Assembly (NCBI GenBank): GCA_900539425.1
Contig: UQBX01000018.1
Span: forward strand, 1 to 48,733
DNA: 48,733 bases
Source: an uncultured Oscillospiraceae bacterium
GTDB taxonomy: Bacteria; Bacillota; Clostridia; Oscillospirales; Acutalibacteraceae
Reading direction: 5' to 3'
Part shown: one piece after another, positions 24,969 to 32,926 of the stretch
Layout of the letters: every line of letters starts with the position of its first letter
How positions within the stretch are numbered: position 1 is the first letter of the stretch
Translations under genes and position numbers: made by a program
The notes under the pieces: generated by a model
Seen by the model: the letters and a program-made list of their open reading frames with translations, nothing else
Told to the model about the DNA's origin: nothing
The model's database searches: none

Positions 24969-26930
24969 TTATTCTTTTTCAGTCCAGGTTTCGCCCTTAT
25001 CTTCCGAAACGAAAGTTTTGGAAAGCTCTGTATTATCCGCGTCGGAACCCATTGTATTTTTGACTGTGAGAACACCGTTTTCATATACAGGCAGATTATA
25101 ATAGTCATAATCCCCCGCCGAATCAAACGTTATCGGACTGAACGATCTGCCGCCGTCCGTTGAGATATATAACTTGCTGTCCTCTCCGCTGCCGGAAGGC
25201 ATAGTCAGAAACGCCGTGTTTTCATCGATAAACAGGCATTCGCTGTTTATTTTGAAATGAGTAAAATCATTTTCACCCACTCCGTACGAACGGTCGCTCC
25301 ATGTTTTTCCGCCGTTTGAAGTATATTTAATTGAACCGAAAGCATCGGTCATGGCAAAATCAACGAATGCAAGCATATAGATATTATTTTCATCCAGAAA
25401 TCCCATTGAACCGATTTCAAAGTATCCGTCAAGCTGTATTGCAGTATTTTTCCACTCATTGGAATCGGCTGTCTTGTAAAATATCTTTGCTCCGTTATCC
25501 TCACGAACTGTGAAATAAGTTATGTCTTCATCTATATCAGAACCGTTATCACACAGTTTGTCCCCTCTTATTTCAGCAGGAGCCGTATATGTTTTTACTC
25601 CGTCGTAGCTGTAATATATTATGCCGTTATATACCTCATACTCTCCCGCAGGAGGTGAAACAACACTGTATTCCTCAAGATTTTCCTGTTTACTTGTTTT
25701 ACAATTCATAACAACAGGGGCTGAGTTCTCCCCTATTTTACACAGAGTTACCGTTCCTCCGTCCTCAATAATACCCGATACATCATCAATAACACAGTCT
25801 TCATTAAGAGCGATAATATATTCATCAGAGTAATCACCGCTTAGTATAACGGCTGTTGTTCCGTATTGCTCAGTATCAGAATAACTGTATTCATAATCTG
25901 TTCCGTTGTATGTAATCTTAATTCCGTTTTTATCACAGATAAACCCAACGGAATCGGCGCTTTCATTAGTTGCAGTCCACGTGCCTGTTACAGCATTGCA
26001 TACAGAATAATAACTTATGCCGTCAGACCTGTCTCCGTATGTTGCGGCATAACCTTTAACAGCTCCGAAATCCGAAGCGTAAGTAACAAGGCATACGTCG
26101 CTGTTCATCCACTGTATGTACTGAAGCTTAGTTGACGAATCTGATATAACATCATGCTCTTTACAAAAAACGCCCATAAACGGTCTGTAAAGCTTTATCT
26201 GACCGTTTCCTGTGTTTCGTTTAACTATGGCGCAGTTTGAATATCCCGGAGAATAATCAACTTTAACCGTTTCTTTAGGTCCCGAAACAAGAAACACATA
26301 GTTAATGCTGGTCATAAAGATCAATATAATTATTGAAAAAGCGCGCCATCTTGACTTGCTGCGTGATAAGAAAAACATACCGAAAAATAAAAACAGAGCA
26401 CACAGTTCAATGATGACATTCTCTTCATAAGTAAACGGGTATTCAATGCCTTTGGTTGTATTTAGAACATTATACGCAAGCTGAAGAATAATTAATGCCC
26501 CTGCAAGAACTAATGAAACTATTGCGGCAGGCTTCATCCTTTTTCGGAAATTTTCAAACTTCTCTTTCTTATACTCATCAAGTGTTCTGGGAAGCACATA
26601 GATTTCCTCGGATATATCATAATTATTTCCCTGTAATCTGTCTTGATGCTGAACATAATCGTTATGGTCAAGTTCAGAATTTTGATATGTATCCGGCTCC
26701 TCATCATCCTTAGAGGCAGTATCCCGTTCTCCGTTTACAAGTTCTGAAACCGAAACGCCGAAAATCTCAGCTATGTTTTCAAGCAGTGAAATATCCGGAA
26801 GGCTGAGCCCGCGTTCCCATTTAGAAACAGCTTTATCTGTAATATAAAGCTTTTCAGCAAGCTGTTTCTGGGTCATATTATTTTCTGCCCTTAGATCTTT
26901 TATAAATTTTCCGAATTTTATGTTATCCAA
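24969..26930 (-). CDS. XRE-family regulator fused to membrane helices and BNR-repeat ectodomain
   Basis: This is a 653-residue protein. Residues 1-70 form an XRE/HTH_3 head (MTQKQLAEKLYITDKAVSKWE). A charged linker leads to three hydrophobic helices (about 131-156, 167-188 and 194-216). The remaining ~430 residues look extracellular and contain BNR/sialidase-type Asp-box units (TSNGGKTWSDR, ISTDGGRSFSP, SEDKGETWTEK) and propeller-like strands. With a cytosolic N-terminus, three helices put the C-terminus outside. It starts with TTG at 26930 behind GGAGGG. It may sense a cell-surface ligand and pass it to DNA as a one-component receptor. No Asp-box enzyme active site is evident. It lies downstream of ldh with its own promoter. 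Confidence 0.8.
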   Translation of the reverse strand: MDNIKFGKFIKDLRAENNMTQKQLAEKLYITDKAVSKWERGLSLPDISLLENIAEIFGVSVSELVNGERDTASKDDEEPDTYQNSELDHNDYVQHQDRLQGNNYDISEEIYVLPRTLDEYKKEKFENFRKRMKPAAIVSLVLAGALIILQLAYNVLNTTKGIEYPFTYEENVIIELCALFLFFGMFFLSRSKSRWRAFSIIILIFMTSINYVFLVSGPKETVKVDYSPGYSNCAIVKRNTGNGQIKLYRPFMGVFCKEHDVISDSSTKLQYIQWMNSDVCLVTYASDFGAVKGYAATYGDRSDGISYYSVCNAVTGTWTATNESADSVGFICDKNGIKITYNGTDYEYSYSDTEQYGTTAVILSGDYSDEYIIALNEDCVIDDVSGIIEDGGTVTLCKIGENSAPVVMNCKTSKQENLEEYSVVSPPAGEYEVYNGIIYYSYDGVKTYTAPAEIRGDKLCDNGSDIDEDITYFTVREDNGAKIFYKTADSNEWKNTAIQLDGYFEIGSMGFLDENNIYMLAFVDFAMTDAFGSIKYTSNGGKTWSDRSYGVGENDFTHFKINSECLFIDENTAFLTMPSGSGEDSKLYISTDGGRSFSPITFDSAGDYDYYNLPVYENGVLTVKNTMGSDADNTELSKTFVSEDKGETWTEKE

Positions 26931-26961
26931 AACAATCCCTCCGAGGGAACAGGTATTTGCA

Positions 26962-27061
26962 GTTTACCTAAAAAGCGTATGTAAACGTGTAAACCACGTT
27001 ATTTATGATACTGCCGCTCAGCAGTTTACTCAACCGACCCACGGTAGAAAACACGGTTTAC
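26962..27061. promoter_or_regulatory. Array of five GTTTAC/GTAAAC boxes upstream of the XRE/BNR gene
   Basis: Exact hexamers occur at 26962-26967 (GTTTAC), 26981-26986 and 26989-26994 (GTAAAC), 27024-27029 and 27056-27061 (GTTTAC). One overlaps the putative -35 element and three lie downstream of the -10. Such clustering in 100 bases is far above chance expectation in AT-rich DNA and suggests an operator, possibly for the XRE head of the downstream protein. Confidence 0.6.
27005..27033 (-). promoter_or_regulatory. Candidate promoter of the XRE/BNR gene
   Basis: On the minus strand TTGAGT (27033-27028) and TATCAT (27010-27005) are 17 bases apart, leaving a leader of about 65-75 bases before the TTG start. 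Confidence 0.5.
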
Positions 27062-27106
27062 AACAATTATTTTTTCATTTATTAATGATATTTGTCATTA
27101 ACATCA

Positions 27107-28072
27107 TTAAAGACCGATTTCTTCAATCATTTCATTAATAACAGATGCCGATTCGGCGAATTTCTTTTTCTCATCCTCATCAAGAGGAATTTCAAGTATC
27201 TTGCGAACACCTCTCCTGTTGATAAGAGCAGGCACGCCTATATATATTCCGCTGTAAGAATATTCGCCGCTCAGATAAGCGGACACAGTAAAGATAGAGT
27301 TTTCATCATTGAGAATGGCTCTTGTAAGCCTTGCAAGCACCATTCCTATACCGTAGTACGTAGCCTTTTTTGCTTTGATAATCTTATATGCCGATTCACG
27401 CACGTTTACGGCTATTTCATCAAGCTCCCTCATCATTTTATCATTATGAGATTCAAGCTCTTTAATCGGAAGCACAGAGAGCATGGCACTGCTCCAGGCA
27501 ACAAATTCTGAATCGCCGTGCTCACCCATAACATAAGCATGCACATTTCTTGGATTTACCTTGAAATAATCCCCCATCATATATCTGAGACGCGCAGTAT
27601 CAAGTGATGTTCCCGAACCTATTACCTTTTCGCTGGGAAAACCTGAAAGCTCAAGAACAACTTTAGTCATTACATCAACAGGGTTGCTTGCAACAAGGAA
27701 AACGCCATTGAAACCGTTCTCAACTATGGGTTTTACAATGGTTTTAAATACCTTGTAATTCTTCTGAAGCAGATCTCTTCTTGTTTCACCCTCCAGCTGA
27801 GGAACACCAGCGCATATTACGATAATATCCATATCAGTACAATCAGAATAATCGCCTGAATAAATCTTCATACTGCTTGGGGCAAAAGGCAAACCGTGTG
27901 AAAGATCCATTGCCTCACCCTCGGCACGCTCTTTATTTATATCAATCAGACAAAGTTCATCGCATATATTTTGATTTAGCATGGCATAAGCAAAACTCAT
28001 GCCGACCATGCCAACTCCTACAATAGCAACTTTTTTACTGTCTTGCGTCTGATTATTTACAGATTCAGTCAT
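27107..28072 (-). CDS. ldh: L-lactate dehydrogenase
   Basis: This is a 321-residue NAD-dependent enzyme. After a polar 14-residue start, VAIVGVGMVGMSFA is the Rossmann loop and CLIDINKERAEGEAMDL holds the Asp that selects NAD. GETRRDLLQKN is the active-site loop with Arg. SNPVDVMT and VMGEHGDSE (catalytic His185) complete the lactate/malate dehydrogenase signature, and the loop residues favour lactate. It reduces pyruvate to lactate to recycle NADH. Its promoter is not clear in the short space after the upstream terminator hairpins, and I see no Rex box, although rex is nearby. Confidence 0.94.
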   Translation of the reverse strand: MTESVNNQTQDSKKVAIVGVGMVGMSFAYAMLNQNICDELCLIDINKERAEGEAMDLSHGLPFAPSSMKIYSGDYSDCTDMDIIVICAGVPQLEGETRRDLLQKNYKVFKTIVKPIVENGFNGVFLVASNPVDVMTKVVLELSGFPSEKVIGSGTSLDTARLRYMMGDYFKVNPRNVHAYVMGEHGDSEFVAWSSAMLSVLPIKELESHNDKMMRELDEIAVNVRESAYKIIKAKKATYYGIGMVLARLTRAILNDENSIFTVSAYLSGEYSYSGIYIGVPALINRRGVRKILEIPLDEDEKKKFAESASVINEMIEEIGL

Positions 28073-28103
28073 AAAAACACCTTCAGAAAAAATAAAAATC
28101 CAA

Positions 28104-28155
28104 AAAAGTGCCGTAAATAATAACGGCCCTCAAAAGTATTATGACCTTTGAGGGC
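28104..28155 (-). terminator. Tandem hairpin terminator after lipoprotein gene
   Basis: On the minus strand a 9-bp stem (GCCCTCAAA/TTTGAGGGC, 28126-28134 with 28147-28155) is followed by a smaller CCGT/ACGG hairpin and then CACTTTTTT. The T run follows the second hairpin, so this pair could also act as an ldh leader. I favour termination of the alaS operon. Confidence 0.55.
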
Positions 28156-28166
28156 AAAATAATTCA

Positions 28167-29051
28167 TCAGCTTTTTCTGAAGCTTATAAACTGAATCTCC
28201 GAATTATACGCATTGACAAAAACAGTAAACTTAGGCGCAATATCAGCACCGTCGGCAACTATCTCAACCATATAAGAGTACTCAGAATGTTTTCCGTATT
28301 CCCAAACGGTATCAGAATTGCCATAGTAGAAATCAGGATAGTGCACGAGCGTTATTCCCGAAACTTCTGAATAACTATCTCCGCCGCGATACTGTTTATA
28401 TATGTCTGATTGAATTTCAGAAACAGCAGCCGATTCTGCCTTATCTGACGAAATTAAACCTGCCGGAGAATCATCCGATGATAAATAATTATTAAAATCA
28501 TAAGTTGCTTCAAATTCGCCGGTCTGTGTATTCAGAAGAACATAACTGTCATCCTGCGCGCCATGAACGCGGACTGCCATTTTGTTTTCAAGGCAATATA
28601 CCGGCACGCCGGAAACTTCATTCAGAACTACCGATAAATTCTCCGTATCACACTCTCCGTTATCATCAACAGGCAGACGGTAAAGTCCGTTCTCGCAATC
28701 GATATAGACTGCATTGCCAACCATAATACAGCTTTTAACCATATCGTCAAAAACGGCAACGCTCTGCTCTAAACCGTCTTTTGTTATTATAAGCGAATTT
28801 GTTTTTGTATCAACACTGTACGAAACATCGCCTTTTATGCAGAATACGGAAAACTCATCGTCTTCTGAACAGGTAAACGGTACAAAACCGTTTTCTGCAG
28901 CTATGTCGCTTGCTAAAAACTGTGTTTCGTTTTCCTCGGTTACAGAGTCTGTTATTGCATTATTATTCTCATTCCTTAACTCATTAGACGAGCATGAAGA
29001 AAAAATAAGAACAAGAGCAAAACACATGAATACGGATATTATTTTTTTCAT
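28167..29051 (-). CDS. Putative lipoprotein of unknown function
   Basis: This is a 294-residue secreted protein. A short basic start and hydrophobic stretch (KIISVFMCFALVLIFSSC) end in a lipobox with Cys20, so it should be lipid-anchored outside the membrane. The mature part has an Asn/Glu-rich linker and then beta-rich sequence without recognisable motif. The ATG at 29051 is preferred to the GTG at 29060 because GGTGAT stands just before it. It is last in the alaS-HIT-phosphoribosyltransferase operon (23-base gap), which gives no clue to its role. Confidence 0.75.
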   Translation of the reverse strand: MKKIISVFMCFALVLIFSSCSSNELRNENNNAITDSVTEENETQFLASDIAAENGFVPFTCSEDDEFSVFCIKGDVSYSVDTKTNSLIITKDGLEQSVAVFDDMVKSCIMVGNAVYIDCENGLYRLPVDDNGECDTENLSVVLNEVSGVPVYCLENKMAVRVHGAQDDSYVLLNTQTGEFEATYDFNNYLSSDDSPAGLISSDKAESAAVSEIQSDIYKQYRGGDSYSEVSGITLVHYPDFYYGNSDTVWEYGKHSEYSYMVEIVADGADIAPKFTVFVNAYNSEIQFISFRKS

Positions 29052-29074
29052 TTTTATCACCGCATAAATGTTGA

Positions 29075-29617
29075 TTATTTGAAAAACAACGGCAGTTTTT
29101 CAAGGTATATGATATCTTTTCTATCTGCAGCATCACCTTCTGCAAGGGGTGCGCAGCAGCCAACTATCTCCGCATCAAAAGCATCTGCAACTTTTTTGCA
29201 GGCAGCCAAAGATTCTCCTGTTGAAATTACATCGTCTACTATAAGTACTTTCTTTCCTTTTAGGAGATCCCCGTCCTCATGACCGAGATACAAATGCTGA
29301 GAGCCTTTGGTAGTGATAGAACTTTCGCTGATATCAACAGGGTTATCCATATAAACCTTTACACTTTTTCTGATTACTATATACTTTTTTCCGCTCAGGC
29401 GGCTCATCTCATAAGCAAGCGGAATGCTTTTTGCCTCTGGGGTAAGTATATATTCAAAATCAGGTACACGCTTTAACAGTTCTTTTGCGCAGTGTTCTGT
29501 AAGCTCAACATCACCGAACAGTATAAAAGCCGCGATGTCAAGTTTATCATTTACAGGAAACTTTTTCAGTTTTCTCTGAAGCCCTGCTATGTTTAATTCG
29601 TAATATTCTTCGCTCAT
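29075..29617 (-). CDS. Phosphoribosyltransferase family protein (adenine/xanthine PRT-like)
   Basis: This 180-residue type I phosphoribosyltransferase has the PRPP loop KVLIVDDVISTGESLAA (two Asp plus Thr-Gly) near residue 130. The core order is that of adenine/xanthine phosphoribosyltransferases (LTPEAKSIPLAYEMSRLSGK). It would join a purine base to PRPP for salvage. The N-terminal 40 residues differ from Apt, so the base is uncertain, and a regulatory PurR-like role is possible but lacks an HTH. Overlaps the HIT gene by 4 nt. Confidence 0.85.
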   Translation of the reverse strand: MSEEYYELNIAGLQRKLKKFPVNDKLDIAAFILFGDVELTEHCAKELLKRVPDFEYILTPEAKSIPLAYEMSRLSGKKYIVIRKSVKVYMDNPVDISESSITTKGSQHLYLGHEDGDLLKGKKVLIVDDVISTGESLAACKKVADAFDAEIVGCCAPLAEGDAADRKDIIYLEKLPLFFK

Positions 29618-29946
29618 AAAATCTTTTCTCCGAGTTCAACTCCGCCGATAAGGTGGAAATGCAGGTGCATTACTGACTGTCCGGCGTCTTTTCCGCAATT
29701 GTTAATAATTCTGTAACTGTCTATTCCCTGTGATTTTGCTATCTCAGGAATTTTTTCAAATATGTGCGCAACATATTTTGATGTTTCAGGGGTGAGTTCA
29801 TTAACGCTGTCAATATGAACCTTTGGAACAACAAGAACATGAACGGGAGCAACGGGATTTATGTCTTTAAAAGCATAGATCATTTCATCCTCATAAACCT
29901 TGTTTGAGGGAATATTTCCGTTGATTATTTCACAAAACAAACACAT
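29614..29946 (-). CDS. HIT family hydrolase (HinT-like)
   Basis: This 110-residue protein starts MCLFCEIINGNIPSNKVYED and ends with the histidine triad MHLHFHLIGG, the Hint branch signature. It hydrolyses nucleoside phosphoramidates and aminoacyl-adenylates such as those released by tRNA synthetases. Its place 12 bases downstream of alaS in the same operon is consistent with clean-up of adenylates. The distance is short enough for co-translation and the downstream PRT overlaps by 4 nt. Confidence 0.93.
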   Translation of the reverse strand: MCLFCEIINGNIPSNKVYEDEMIYAFKDINPVAPVHVLVVPKVHIDSVNELTPETSKYVAHIFEKIPEIAKSQGIDSYRIINNCGKDAGQSVMHLHFHLIGGVELGEKIL

Positions 29947-29958
29947 ACTGTTCTCCTC

Positions 29959-32586
29959 CTATTTTATCATACCCTTAACAATATCGGCAACTTTAGAAAG
30001 AGCATCGTCAAGTTTGGTTATATCTTTAGCACCTGCCATAGCTGAATCGGGACGTCCACCGCCACCGCCGCCGGCAAGCTTTGCTACTTCACGAACGAGA
30101 TCGCCTGCTTTAACGCCCATGGCTACTGCATCCTTTGCACTTACAGCAACTATGGAAGCCTTATCGCCGAGCACGCCAGCGATAATGCCAACAGTATTAC
30201 CGCTCTTCTCCTTTAATTCATCGCCCATTTTGCGAAGAGCATCGGGTGTAGTTCCGTCTACCCTGCCAACATAGAGCTCAATATCGCCTATTTTGACTGG
30301 TTTAGAAAATGCGTCCGCGCTCTTAAGTTTTGAAAGCTCAACATTGAGTTTCTGAATAGTCTTATCTTTTTCGTGCAGTTCGTTAACCACGGCTGTGATT
30401 CGGTGCTGTATCTCGCTTTCGCCTGTTTTAAGAATTGATGATACGGCTTTAACTACATTTTCACCCGCATTAAGATACTTCAGAAGTCCAAAGCCCGTAA
30501 CAGCCTGTATACGGCGTACACCGGCGGCAACAGATGATTCTGATACAATCTTGAAAAGACCTATCTGACCGCTGTTTGCAACATGAGTACCGCCGCAGAA
30601 CTCAAGTGAAAAATCGCCCGCTTTTACAACTCTTACGATATCTCCGTATTTTTCACCGAAGAGCATCATAGCGCCGAGTTTCTTGGCTTCTTCTATCGGC
30701 ATTTCTTTCATTTCAATAGGAACGGCTTTCATAATGAAATCATTTACAAGGAATTCAACCTGCTTGATTTCATCAGAAGTCATGGGGTTAAAATGAGTAA
30801 AGTCAAAACGAACTTCATGCTCATTTACAAGCTGACCTGCCTGCTCAACATGATTTCCGAGCACCTGACGGAGCGCCGCCTGAAGCAGATGAGCCGCTGT
30901 GTGGTTTTTCATTATAGCCTCTCTGCGTTTTTCATTCAAAGAAGCATTAACTTTATCGCCCACACTTATTATTCCCTTTGAAACGCTGCCCGCATGAAGA
31001 TAAATACCGTCTGCATTTTTTGAGGTATCGGCAACGATGAATACATTATCTCCGCAGCTGATAACGCCGCTGTCACCTACCTGGCCGCCTGAAACAGCGT
31101 AGAAAGGAGTTTTATCAAGTACAACAGTACCTTCGTCGCCTGCACCAAGCATATTGCTGAGTTCGCCCTTTGAATTGATAAGAGCCACAACTTTACTTTC
31201 AGATTCGAAATCAGTATAACCCGTAAATACAGTCTTATCGCAGTCTATCTTAATGCTTTCGTTTTTCCATGCATCTGCACCTGCGTCTTTTCTTGCGGCA
31301 CGGGCAGTTGATTTCTGATTAGCAAGAAGCGCATTAAACTTATCTTCATCAACTACAATTCCACGCTCTTCAAGGATATCCTTTGTAAGATCAAGCGGGA
31401 AACCATATGTGTCATTCAGCTTGAATGCATCCTCACCTGAAAAAACATTGCCCTCCATCTTATCAATATATTCTTCAAGAAGCGCAAGACCTGCGTCAAT
31501 AGTTTTTCCGAAAGACTTTTCTTCCGCCTCGATAACCTTGCGGATTATCTCTCTCTTGCCCTCCAGGTAATCATACTCGCACACATTCTCATCTATAACC
31601 GTATCAACAACTTTATAAAGGAAAGGTTTGTCAATACCAAGAAGTCTGCCGTGACGGCAAGCTCGTCTGATAAGTCTTCTCAGCACATATCCTCTGCCTG
31701 AATTAGACGGAATAACACCGTCGCCGATCATGAATACAGATGAACGGATATGGTCTGTAATTACACGGAGCGAAACATCTTTTTTATCATCATCATGATA
31801 TTTGACACCTGCAAGCTCCGATATTTTTTTCATGATGTTCTGAACAGTATCTACCTCAAAGAGGTTGTCCACGCCCTGAAAGATACATGCAAGACGTTCA
31901 AGTCCCATACCGGTATCAATATTTTTCTGAACAAGTTCGGTATAATTGCCGTTGCCGTCATTATTGAACTGGCTGAAAACATTGTTCCAAAATTCAGTGT
32001 ATCTGTCGCAGTCACAGCCGGGACCGCAGTCTGGTTTTCCGCATCCGTACTTTTCACCGCGGTCAAAGTATATTTCACTGCAGGGACCGCATGGACCCTG
32101 ACCGTGCTCCCAGAAATTATCTTCCTTGCCGAGTCTTACGATATGAGACGGGTCAACGCCAACCTCTTTTGTCCAAATATCAAATGCTTCATCATCATTT
32201 TCATATATGGTAACCCAAAGTTTATCCTCAGGCATTTCGAGCACTTTTGTGCAGAACTCCCAAGCCCAGGCAGTCGCCTCATGTTTAAAATAATCACCGA
32301 AGCTGAAGTTGCCGAGCATCTCAAAATAAGTGCCGTGACGAGCCGTTTTTCCTACTCTTTCAATATCAGGCGTTCTTATACATTTCTGACATGTAGTTAC
32401 TCTTCTTGACGGCGGTGTGACCTCACCTGTAAAGAATTTTTTCATAGGTGCCATACCTGAATTTATCAGCAGAAGGCTGTTATCGTTTTCAGGCACCAGT
32501 GAAAAGCTGGGCAATCTGAGATGTCCTTTACTTTCAAAAAATGAAAGATATTTTTCTCTTAAATCATTTAAAGATGTCCATTCCAT
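29959..32586 (-). CDS. alaS: Alanyl-tRNA synthetase
   Basis: This 875-residue enzyme matches the usual length. The class II catalytic core comes first (LPSFSLVPENDNSLLLINSG, with motif 2 around RRVTTCQKCIRTPDIE). An anticodon-independent tRNA-recognition region follows. The editing domain carries NHTAAHLLQAAL and CGGTH, and the C-terminal DHHA1/glycine-rich tail reads AKLAGGGGGGRPDSAMAG. It charges tRNA-Ala and removes mischarged Ser/Gly. It heads the alaS-HIT-PRT-lipoprotein operon. GAGGAAGTAAATTAA precedes the ATG. Confidence 0.98.
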   Translation of the reverse strand: MEWTSLNDLREKYLSFFESKGHLRLPSFSLVPENDNSLLLINSGMAPMKKFFTGEVTPPSRRVTTCQKCIRTPDIERVGKTARHGTYFEMLGNFSFGDYFKHEATAWAWEFCTKVLEMPEDKLWVTIYENDDEAFDIWTKEVGVDPSHIVRLGKEDNFWEHGQGPCGPCSEIYFDRGEKYGCGKPDCGPGCDCDRYTEFWNNVFSQFNNDGNGNYTELVQKNIDTGMGLERLACIFQGVDNLFEVDTVQNIMKKISELAGVKYHDDDKKDVSLRVITDHIRSSVFMIGDGVIPSNSGRGYVLRRLIRRACRHGRLLGIDKPFLYKVVDTVIDENVCEYDYLEGKREIIRKVIEAEEKSFGKTIDAGLALLEEYIDKMEGNVFSGEDAFKLNDTYGFPLDLTKDILEERGIVVDEDKFNALLANQKSTARAARKDAGADAWKNESIKIDCDKTVFTGYTDFESESKVVALINSKGELSNMLGAGDEGTVVLDKTPFYAVSGGQVGDSGVISCGDNVFIVADTSKNADGIYLHAGSVSKGIISVGDKVNASLNEKRREAIMKNHTAAHLLQAALRQVLGNHVEQAGQLVNEHEVRFDFTHFNPMTSDEIKQVEFLVNDFIMKAVPIEMKEMPIEEAKKLGAMMLFGEKYGDIVRVVKAGDFSLEFCGGTHVANSGQIGLFKIVSESSVAAGVRRIQAVTGFGLLKYLNAGENVVKAVSSILKTGESEIQHRITAVVNELHEKDKTIQKLNVELSKLKSADAFSKPVKIGDIELYVGRVDGTTPDALRKMGDELKEKSGNTVGIIAGVLGDKASIVAVSAKDAVAMGVKAGDLVREVAKLAGGGGGGRPDSAMAGAKDITKLDDALSKVADIVKGMIK

Positions 32587-32623
32587 TTAATTTACTTCCT
32601 CTATATATTAAATATCAAATGAT

Positions 32624-32651
32624 ATTATAATCTTCTTAAACAAAATTTCAA
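32624..32651 (-). promoter_or_regulatory. Promoter of the alaS operon
   Basis: On the minus strand TTGAAA (32651-32646), a 16-base spacer and perfect TATAAT (32629-32624) overlap the tail of the upstream terminator. No T-box leader is visible in the 38-base space to the start codon. Confidence 0.6.
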
Positions 32652-32679
32652 GGGCAACCTATAAGACTAAGCTGCCCTT
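32650..32679 (-). terminator. Terminator after ackA-ydbC
   Basis: The 7-bp stem AAGGGCA/TGCCCTT (32650-32656 with 32673-32679) is followed on the minus strand by a modest T-rich tail (GAAATTTTG). Moderate support. Confidence 0.6.
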
Positions 32680-32691
32680 AAAATCCCCTCA

Positions 32692-32907
32692 TTAAAGCTT
32701 GTCAACAAGCTTTTTAAGTTCGATGATTTCTTCTTTTGTGAAAGTTAAGCCCTTGCTCATTTTAGAATGATCGGGTGACCAATCCCTAACATCGATTTTG
32801 GGATCACGTCCGTTCCACGAAATCATATTGACTTCCCTTGTCCAGCCTCTGGCTGTTTCGGAAATAACACCGATATGCTCAGTTATTTCATATTTGATTT
32901 CAGGCAT
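32692..32907 (-). CDS. YdbC-like PC4-fold single-stranded-DNA-binding protein
   Basis: This 71-residue protein contains EIKYEITEHIGVISETARGW and KIDVRDWSPDHSKMSKGLT, the strand pattern of the bacterial PC4/p15-like YdbC family, which binds single-stranded DNA. The ATG at 32907 has AGGAGGAG seven bases upstream, whereas a TTG at 32910 has less room. It lies 19 bases after ackA in the same operon; the reason for that pairing is not known. Confidence 0.85.
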   Translation of the reverse strand: MPEIKYEITEHIGVISETARGWTREVNMISWNGRDPKIDVRDWSPDHSKMSKGLTFTKEEIIELKKLVDKL

Positions 32908-32926
32908 CAAGTCTCCTCCTTTGCAA

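Noticed and set aside
27082..27101. TTAATGA...TCATTAA hairpin as ldh terminator
   Set aside because: The stem is pure A/T apart from one GC pair per arm and no T tract follows on the minus strand.
31750..32409. 219-residue plus-strand open frame opposite alaS
   Set aside because: It lies fully antisense to a strongly supported AlaS, has no ribosome site and reads as a shadow of conserved codons.
32587..32650. T-box riboswitch in front of alaS
   Set aside because: The leader is under 40 bases from the predicted start and lacks the T-box sequence and stems.
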